Positions 1 through 4,350 of a DNA stretch of 7,600 nucleotides are shown here, one piece after another. Positions within the stretch are counted from its first letter, which is position 1; each line of letters begins with the position of its first letter. The notes beneath the pieces were generated by a model. The model had not been told where the DNA came from and searched no databases. It saw only the letters and a list, made by a program, of their open reading frames with translations. The position numbers were made by a program, and so were the translations under genes. This DNA comes from Planctomycetota bacterium (GTDB lineage: Bacteria > Planctomycetota > Brocadiia > SM23-32): NCBI GenBank assembly GCA_030604585.1, contig JAUVVP010000072.1:1-7600 (forward strand). The letters are read 5' to 3'.

Positions 1-2
1 GG

Positions 3-449
3 GGCGCCGCAGACGCGCCGAACGCCGGGGAACAGTTCGCCGAGATCGCGGCGCACGCGGCGGCCGAAGACGGCGGGATGCCCGTCATCCTGCCGTTTGA
101 GGTCGCCGAACTGCTCGAGAGAGCGGAACTGGAGCCGACCCTCCAGCCGGGGCCCGAGCAGCTTCGGCAGTTCGTTCAATCGCTCGGGCTCAGCTCGTAC
201 ATGACGGCGCACGTGAAGAGCTGGCGCCAACGCTATTCCTTCTTCTTCTCTGCGGCGGAGATCGAATTCCGCCTGGCCTGCCACCGCGCCGACACGGGCC
301 AGGCCGTTTGGGAAGCGCAGGTCCGCAAGCGGGCGCGCTGGACCGGCACGAGGGAGCTCGCCCGGCTCGCGCTGTACGAGACGTTCGAGTGGCTCAAGGA
401 GGGACGGCGCAGCGACGAATCCTGCCCGCCGACGGCGAACTCCAAATGA
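3..449 (+). CDS. Putative lipoprotein, GNA1162/DUF799-like, C-terminal part (5' end outside window)
   Basis: The frame is open from the window edge to the TGA at 447-449, giving 148 visible residues. The true start lies upstream; the ATG at 78 is internal to continuous coding sequence and need not be the start. The visible part reads as alternating helices and strands: a VILPFEVAELLERAEL segment, a helix ending in LGLSSYMTAHVKSW, a strand pair RYSFFFSAAEIEFRLACHRADTG followed by QAVWEAQV, then a C-terminal helix (ARLALYETFEWLKEG). Alternation of an 'is the component present' helix with a strand carrying 'D..TG..vWEa' is typical of the GNA1162/DUF799 and CsgG-like periplasmic lipoproteins thought to sit at the outer membrane. 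The signal peptide and lipobox that would confirm this lie outside the window. The stop overlaps the start of tsaB by ATGA, so the two are probably translated from one message. The family call is from motif memory, not a search. Confidence 0.5.
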   Translation, partial: GAADAPNAGEQFAEIAAHAAAEDGGMPVILPFEVAELLERAELEPTLQPGPEQLRQFVQSLGLSSYMTAHVKSWRQRYSFFFSAAEIEFRLACHRADTGQAVWEAQVRKRARWTGTRELARLALYETFEWLKEGRRSDESCPPTANSK

Positions 450-1144
450 TCATACTCGGCATCGAGACAAGCGGCGACTTCGGCAGCGTGGCGCTCTGCG
501 ATGAAGAGGCCGTGCTGGCCGCCTACGCCTTCCCGGAAGGCGCCCGCCACGCGCGCGACATCATGCCGGCCATTGACGGGCTCGTGAAGGAGGCCGGCGT
601 CGGCAAGGGCGACATCTCGGCCGTGGCGGTCAGCCAGGGGCCCGGCTCCTTCACAGGGCTGCGCGTGGGCGTTACGTGCGCCAAGACGCTGGCCTACGCC
701 CTGGGCTGGCGCGCTGTGGGCATCCCGTCGCTCGAAGTGATGGCCCGGAACGTAACGGCAGACGCGGCAGGGGAATGCCGGTTTACCTGCCCCGTGCTCG
801 ATGCCCGCCGGGCCAAGGTCTACGGCACCGTCTTCGAGTGGGACGGCGACCGGTGGCGGGACACCACGGGCGTCCTGATCGAGGGGCCGGACGAGCTGGC
901 AGCGAGAATCCCGGACGGGGCGCTGGTCTTCGGCAGCGGGGTGAGGGCCTACCCCGAGGTCTTCTCGGTCGGGCGCGTGCGCGTCGGCGACGAGGGCCTG
1001 GCCGTCGGGCGCGCCGAGGCCGTCGCGCGGCTCGGCCTGGGGCGCATCCGCGCGGGCGAGGAGGCGGACCCCATGAGACTCGTCCCGCACTACTATCGCG
1101 TCACCGAACCCGAGGAGAAGCTTCGGGCGCGTGCCGGCCGCTGA
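446..1144 (+). CDS. tsaB: tRNA threonylcarbamoyladenosine biosynthesis protein TsaB (YeaZ)
   Basis: This 232-residue protein is an ASKHA-fold partner of TsaD. With TsaD and TsaE it transfers threonylcarbamoyl from TC-AMP to A37 of ANN-decoding tRNAs in the cytoplasm. The N-terminus MIILGIETSGDFGSVAL is the typical TsaB opening, with the ETS segment at residues 7-9. The RHARDIMPAI helix (34-43) and the signature SQGPGSFTGLRVG (63-75) follow. The length matches the usual roughly 230 residues. The frame is open upstream to 308, but the ATG at 446 was chosen because homology begins exactly there. It overlaps the previous gene's TGA by ATGA and has only a weak Shine-Dalgarno sequence, which fits translational coupling. 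The C-terminal half (about 110-232) is less conserved, as usual for the family. TsaD, TsaE and TsaC are not in the window. Confidence 0.95.
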   Translation: MIILGIETSGDFGSVALCDEEAVLAAYAFPEGARHARDIMPAIDGLVKEAGVGKGDISAVAVSQGPGSFTGLRVGVTCAKTLAYALGWRAVGIPSLEVMARNVTADAAGECRFTCPVLDARRAKVYGTVFEWDGDRWRDTTGVLIEGPDELAARIPDGALVFGSGVRAYPEVFSVGRVRVGDEGLAVGRAEAVARLGLGRIRAGEEADPMRLVPHYYRVTEPEEKLRARAGR

Positions 1145-1201
1145 GCCGCCATCTCGGCGGGCCCGCGCGCCCGCGACACAATCCGGAAAGGGGACAAACG
1201 C
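1145..1201 (+). other. tsaB-uspA intergenic spacer with small GC hairpins
   Basis: This 57-bp spacer contains a perfect stem CCGCC-ATCTC-GGCGG at 1146-1160, right after the tsaB stop. A second GC-rich inverted repeat (CGGGC/GCCCG) follows at about 1158-1173. Neither is followed by a T-tract, so they are not convincing intrinsic terminators. They could slow transcription or protect a processed 3' end. I see no sigma-70-like promoter in the spacer, so uspA is probably read from upstream. Confidence 0.4.
1189..1194 (+). promoter_or_regulatory. Ribosome binding site of the uspA-like gene
   Basis: AGGGGA ends 7 bases before the ATG at 1202. It is the clearest Shine-Dalgarno match in the tsaB-nrdJ stretch and fixes 1202 as the start, rather than the ATG at 1131 in a different frame. 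Confidence 0.75.
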
Positions 1202-1672
1202 ATGGAAGACATCGAGATCAGCAAGATCGTCTGCGCAGTGGACTTCTCCGAGTACTCGGACTACGCGCTGCGCTACGCGGTGGACCTGGCGAAGATATTC
1301 GACGCCGACCTGAGGCTGCTCCACGTGGTCGAGCTGCCCTTCCGGCCCTCCTACGCCCTGGCGGGCATGCCGGACCTGAGCATGCCCGTGGACGAGATCG
1401 AGGAGAGCGCCCGCGAGAAGATGCAGGAGCTGCTCGACACTTGCCGCGGCAAGTACGCCAGGATCGAGGGGGAAGTGCGCACCGGCTCGGCGTTCCTCGA
1501 GATCATCAACTACGCCCGCGACATGGACGCCGGCCTGATCGTAGTCGGCACGCACGGCCGCACCGGGCTGCGCCACATGCTCATCGGCAGCGTCGCCGAG
1601 AAGGTCGTGCGCAAGGCGCCCTGCCCCGTCCTGTCGGTCAAGCATCCGGAACACGAGTTCGAGATGCCATGA
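1202..1672 (+). CDS. Universal stress protein, UspA family, ATP-binding type
   Basis: A single-domain Usp of 156 residues with the usual Rossmann-like alpha/beta fold. The first strand, KIVCAVDFSEYSDYAL (8-23), carries Asp14 where ATP-binding Usps contact adenine. The strand LRLLHVVELPF follows, then a variable helical insert (about 50-85) and the strand/loop AGLIVVGTHGRTG. The nucleotide-binding signature G-2x-G-9x-G-S is complete (Gly116, Gly119, Gly129-Ser130), so the protein should be of the ATP-binding MJ0577 class. The last strand is CPVLSVKHPE. Such proteins are cytoplasmic dimers induced by stress or growth arrest, and their exact role is seldom known. The gene is the only one in the run with a strong ribosome binding site. 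Its TGA overlaps the nrdJ start by ATGA, so the stress protein and the reductase are probably made together. The paralogue type cannot be assigned. Confidence 0.93.
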   Translation: MEDIEISKIVCAVDFSEYSDYALRYAVDLAKIFDADLRLLHVVELPFRPSYALAGMPDLSMPVDEIEESAREKMQELLDTCRGKYARIEGEVRTGSAFLEIINYARDMDAGLIVVGTHGRTGLRHMLIGSVAEKVVRKAPCPVLSVKHPEHEFEMP

Positions 1673-3411
1673 ATGCGGACCTGACCGACAACGCCCGATA
1701 CGTCCTCCAGAACCGCTACCTAGGGAAGGAACCCGACGGCAGCGTCGTCGAGGCGCCCGAGGACATGTTCGCCCGCGTGGCCGCCAACGTGGCCTCCGCC
1801 GAGGCGCACTACGAGCGCGGCCCGGCGCCGGAGGAGGTCGAGGGGGCGTTCTTCGAGGCGATGGCCTCACTGGCTTTCCTGCCCAACTCGCCCTGCCTGA
1901 TGAACGCCGGCCGACGGCTCCAGCAGCTCTGCGCCTGCTTCGTCCTGGACGTGCAGGACTCCATTGACAGCATCTTCGAGACGCTCAAGCACGCGGCGCA
2001 GATACATCAGAGCGGCGGCGGCACGGGCTTCTCGTTCTCCCACCTGCGGCCCAGCGGCTCCTACATCGCTACCTCCGGCGGAGCGGCCAGCGGACCGGTC
2101 TCCTTCATCCGCGTCTTCAACCAGGCCACCGAGGCCATCAACCAGGGCGGCTTCCGGCGCGGCGCCAACATGGCCGTCCTGCGCGTGGACCACCCCGACG
2201 TGCTCGAGTTCGTCCGCTGCAAGCACGAAGAAGGCAGCCTGGTCAACTTCAACATCTCCGTCGGCATAACCGACCGCTTCATGGAGGCCGTCCGGAAGGA
2301 CGAGCCCTTCGCCCTGGTCAACCCGCACGACGGCCGGGTGGCCGCCACCCTCCCGGCCCGCGAGGTCTTCGACGCCATCGTCCGGAGCGCCTGGCAGAAC
2401 GGCGAGCCGGGACTCGTCTTCCTCGACGTCATCAACGCCCAGAACCCGACCCCTCAACTCGGCGAGATCCTCGCCACCAACCCGTGCGGCGAGGCCCCGC
2501 TGCTGCCCTACGAGTCCTGCGTGCTCGGCTCCATCAACCTGGCCCACACCCTCAGCGGCGAGGCGCCGGCCTGCACGATCCACTGGGGCACGCTCAGGCG
2601 GCTCGTCCATCTCGGCGTGCGGTTCCTCGACGATCTCATCACTGTCACGCGCCACCCGCTGCCGCAGATAGCCGAGATAACCGAGGGCAACCGCAAGGTC
2701 GGCCTAGGCGTGATGGGATTCGCCGACATGCTCATCCGCATGGGCATCCCCTACGATGCCCCGGAGGCGGTCGCGACGGGCGAGGAGGTGATGGCCTTCG
2801 TCTCGCAGGAGGCCGACCTGGCCTCCGAGGCGCTTGCCGAGGAGCGCGGCCTGTTCCCCAACTTCGCGGGCAGCGCCCTGGCCGACCGGCCCCGCCCCCT
2901 GCGCAACGCCGTCCGCACCACCATCGCGCCCACCGGCACCATCAGCATCATCGCCGGCTGCTCGGGCGGCATCGAGCCCATCTTCGCCGTGGCCTTCGAG
3001 CGGCGCGTGCTGGGCACCACGCTGAAGGAGGTCCACCCGGACCTGGCGCCGCTCTGCCGGCGGGAGGGATTCGAGCTGACCGACGAGCTGATGCAGCGCA
3101 TCCTGAGCACCGGCTGCGTGCGGCCGATTGGGGGGGTGCCGGAGCCGGTGCGCCGGCTCTTCGTCACCAGCCGCGAGGTGCCGCCGCTCCAGCACGTCGA
3201 GGTCCAGGCCGCCTTCCAGCGCCACACCGACAACGCCGTCTCGAAGACCCTGAACCTGCCCGCCGACAGCACCGTGGACGACGTGCGCGACATCTACCTG
3301 AGGGCCTACCAGCTCGGCTGCAAGGGCATCACCGTCTACCGGGACGCCAGCCGCAAGTCGCAGGTGCTGGCGGTCGAATGCTGCAGCCGCCGCGACGTCT
3401 GCATCGATTAG
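1669..3411 (+). CDS. nrdJ: Adenosylcobalamin-dependent (class II) ribonucleotide reductase
   Basis: This 580-residue single-subunit reductase makes deoxyribonucleotides with a cobalamin-generated thiyl radical and needs no NrdB subunit or oxygen. Conserved stretches in order are LPNSPCLMNAGRRLQQLCACFVL (about 74-96), HQSGGGTGFSFSHLRP, FRRGANMAVL, NPCGEAPL, PTGTISIIAGCSGGIEPIF and GCKGITVYRDASR. The active-site triad N-x-C-x-E is Asn271, Cys273 (thiyl radical) and Glu275. Cys90 and Cys284 (ESCVLGSINL) fit the redox pair that reduces substrate. There is no N-terminal ATP cone, so the allosteric activity site is missing, as in many class II enzymes. The C-terminus is short: after SRKSQVL it ends in a tail with Cys571, Cys572 and Cys578, presumably the shuttle cysteines, and it lacks the TSCPD or zinc-binding extension of longer relatives. 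The ATG at 1669 overlaps the uspA stop by ATGA; the frame is open far upstream but homology begins only here. No cobalamin riboswitch or NrdR box is visible. Confidence 0.95.
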   Translation: MNADLTDNARYVLQNRYLGKEPDGSVVEAPEDMFARVAANVASAEAHYERGPAPEEVEGAFFEAMASLAFLPNSPCLMNAGRRLQQLCACFVLDVQDSIDSIFETLKHAAQIHQSGGGTGFSFSHLRPSGSYIATSGGAASGPVSFIRVFNQATEAINQGGFRRGANMAVLRVDHPDVLEFVRCKHEEGSLVNFNISVGITDRFMEAVRKDEPFALVNPHDGRVAATLPAREVFDAIVRSAWQNGEPGLVFLDVINAQNPTPQLGEILATNPCGEAPLLPYESCVLGSINLAHTLSGEAPACTIHWGTLRRLVHLGVRFLDDLITVTRHPLPQIAEITEGNRKVGLGVMGFADMLIRMGIPYDAPEAVATGEEVMAFVSQEADLASEALAEERGLFPNFAGSALADRPRPLRNAVRTTIAPTGTISIIAGCSGGIEPIFAVAFERRVLGTTLKEVHPDLAPLCRREGFELTDELMQRILSTGCVRPIGGVPEPVRRLFVTSREVPPLQHVEVQAAFQRHTDNAVSKTLNLPADSTVDDVRDIYLRAYQLGCKGITVYRDASRKSQVLAVECCSRRDVCID

Positions 3412-3420
3412 CCGGACCCA

Positions 3421-3985
3421 ACCACCCCGCCCGAAAGGGGCGCGGGAATCAGACCGCCTGGCGAGCTAGTTGGCGGCGAAGCCGCCTGGGCATATAGCCT
3501 GGGGCTTCAGCCCCAGGAAGGGTTGGCTGGTTAGTTGGCGGCGGAGCCGCCGGGGCATATAGCCTGGGGCTTCAGCCCCAGGAAGGGTGGTCACCGCCCG
3601 AGCCCGCCGCCCTGAAGGGGCGGAGCAATCAGACCGCCTGGCGAGCTAGTTGGCGGCGGAGCCGCCTGGGCATATAGCCTGGGGCTTCAGCCCCAGGAAG
3701 GGCGGTCACCGCCCGAGCCCGCCGCCCTGAAGGGGCGGAGCAATCGCACCAACTGGCAAGTTAGTTGGCGGCGGAGCCGCCGGGGGGTATAGCCTGGGGC
3801 TTCAGCCCCAGGAAGAGTGGTGACCGCCCTGCCCCGCCCTGAAGGGGCGGAGCAATCAGACCGCCTCGCGAGCTAGTTGGCGGCGAAGCCGCCGGGGGGT
3901 AGAGCCTGGGGCTTCAGCCCCAGGAAGGGTGGTCACCTCCCGGGCCCGCCCTGAAGGGGCGGAGCAATCAGAGCGCCTGGCGAGC
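3421..3985. repeat. Tandem array of hairpin-bearing repeat units (REP/BIME-like cluster)
   Basis: Five units follow a partial one: 3421-3466 (partial), 3467-3531 (65 bp), 3532-3646 (115), 3647-3761 (115), 3762-3873 (112) and 3874-3985 (112). A full unit opens with TAGTTGG and carries three hairpins. A is GGCGGC-GRA-GCCGCC (at 3472, 3537, 3652, 3767, 3879). B is CCTGGGGC-TTCA-GCCCCAGG (at 3498, 3563, 3678, 3793, 3905). C is CCGCCC-TGAAG-GGGCGG (at 3607, 3722, 3834, 3946). B and C are identical in every copy, and A varies only in the middle loop base. The 65-bp unit lacks C; the partial unit has a C-like stem at 3428-3442. Linkers drift. The array lies between two genes and begins 9 bases after the nrdJ stop. 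It may act on the mRNA 3' end, or be dispersed elements moved in trans by a RAYT-type transposase; no such gene is in the window. Copy-specific linkers argue against an assembly artefact. Confidence 0.9.
3428..3442 (+). terminator. Hairpin just downstream of nrdJ, possible transcript 3' end
   Basis: CGCCC-GAAAG-GGGCG forms a 5-bp GC stem 16 bases past the nrdJ stop. It is a diverged copy of hairpin C of the repeat array. There is no T-tract, so intrinsic termination is not well supported. With the hairpins that follow it could still block 3' exonucleases and stabilise the nrdJ message. Confidence 0.3.
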
Positions 3986-4049
3986 TATGTGCAAACCCAG
4001 AGAAGGTCTGTGCGGCCGGTCGTTGAAAGAAGTGGGACCGTGTGGGTGC

Positions 4050-4074
4050 CACGCCCAAGCGAAGCTTGAGCGTG
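4050..4074. repeat. GAA-triloop hairpin
   Basis: CACGC-C-CAAGC-GAA-GCTTG-A-GCGTG folds into a ten-pair stem with one C/A mismatch and a GAA loop. The heart is GCGAAGC (4059-4065). The same heptamer occurs in hairpin A of the first and last array units (3476-3482 and 3883-3889). It looks like a separate intergenic palindrome family, not a sixth array unit. Confidence 0.7.
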
Positions 4075-4139
4075 CCTTAGGGCATCTAACAAAACCAACC
4101 GCGGAGGACGCAGAGCCCGCCGAAAAGGGTTCACCCTGA

Positions 4140-4155
4140 TCCCGCATGCGCGGGA
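4140..4155. repeat. Palindrome TCCCGC-ATGC-GCGGGA
   Basis: A perfect 6-bp stem with a 4-base loop. It is closely related to the palindrome at 4220-4237, and 64 bp separate the two. The pair resembles the two-palindrome spacing of REP/BIME elements. Confidence 0.6.
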
Positions 4156-4219
4156 CTGAAGGGTTCAAAACCGTTGATCATGCGCCTTGATTATCTCTGC
4201 GCTCTTACTACTCTGCGAA

Positions 4220-4237
4220 GTCCCGCGAATGCGGGAC
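4220..4237. repeat. Palindrome GTCCCGC-GAAT-GCGGGAC
   Basis: A perfect 7-bp stem with a 4-base loop; the stem shares TCCCGC/GCGGGA with the palindrome at 4140-4155. It lies 69 bp before the YfhO-like start codon, so it could fall in that gene's leader. Confidence 0.6.
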
Positions 4238-4296
4238 GAAGCACGAGCTGCGGGCTCTCCGGTGAATGTAGTATTGTTAGGAGTTCTTAGCCGCGC

Positions 4297-4300
4297 GGAG
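4297..4300 (+). promoter_or_regulatory. Ribosome binding site of the YfhO-like gene
   Basis: GGAG ends 5 bases before the first of three in-frame ATG codons (4306, 4321, 4336). The spacing suits only the first ATG, because the others are 20 and 35 bases away and are preceded by repeat sequence. This supports 4306 as the start. Confidence 0.6.
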
Positions 4301-4305
4301 CGATA

Positions 4306-4350
4306 ATGGCCGCATCGGCAATGGCCGCATCGGCAATGGCCGCATCGGCG
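4306..4350 (+). repeat. 15-bp tandem triplication at the start of the YfhO-like gene
   Basis: ATGGCCGCATCGGCA is repeated three times back to back (4306-4320, 4321-4335, 4336-4350); only the last base of the third copy differs (G for A, synonymous). It encodes MAASA three times, so each copy supplies an in-frame ATG. The period is a multiple of three, so slippage would change the length of the N-terminal tail without shifting the frame. Confidence 0.95.

Larger units (their letters stand above)
3986..4305. other. Non-coding interval between repeat array and YfhO-like gene
   Basis: No convincing gene is present: start-to-stop frames are short, and the 66-codon antisense frame at 3968-4168 runs through palindromes. 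The interval holds a GAA-triloop hairpin (4050-4074), an AGGGT-TC-ACCCT inverted repeat (4128-4139), a repeated AAGGGTTCA (4125 and 4159) and two related TCCCGC palindromes (listed separately). The phrase CCGCGGAGGACGCAGAG (4099-4115) is roughly mirrored by CTCTGCGCTC (4194-4203) on the opposite strand. Base composition is less GC-rich after about 4160. The promoter of the downstream gene should lie here, but I see only weak candidates, such as TAGTAT at 4269-4274 without a good -35. Confidence 0.6.

Noticed and set aside
1145..1201. Cobalamin riboswitch or NrdR box controlling the reductase
   Set aside because: The spacer is only 57 bp, and neither a B12-box-like sequence nor paired NrdR palindromes are visible there or at 1640-1668.
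676..1668. Upstream extension of the nrdJ frame through tsaB and uspA
   Set aside because: The extra 331 residues are Arg/Gly-rich shadow sequence; homology to class II reductases begins at 1669.
233..1870. 545-codon antisense open frame opposite tsaB, uspA and nrdJ
   Set aside because: Its translation is low-complexity Arg/Ala/Gly/His-rich and mirrors three recognisable genes; long antisense frames are expected at this GC content.
1867..2655. Antisense frame opposite nrdJ
   Set aside because: Shadow of a strongly conserved gene; no recognisable domain.
2484..3497. 337-codon + strand frame overlapping nrdJ and running into the repeats
   Set aside because: Arg/Pro/Gly-rich composition typical of a wrong frame in GC-rich DNA, fully overlapped by nrdJ.
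3421..3985. CRISPR array
   Set aside because: Units are contiguous with no unique spacers of constant length, the period is about 112-115 bp, and no cas gene is present.
3968..4168. 66-codon antisense small protein
   Set aside because: It crosses the GAA hairpin and palindromes, has no clear ribosome binding site that I could support, and matches no family known to me.
4172..4215. Promoter for the YfhO-like gene based on TTGATC (4174) or TTGATT (4187)
   Set aside because: No acceptable -10 hexamer lies 16-18 bp downstream of either.
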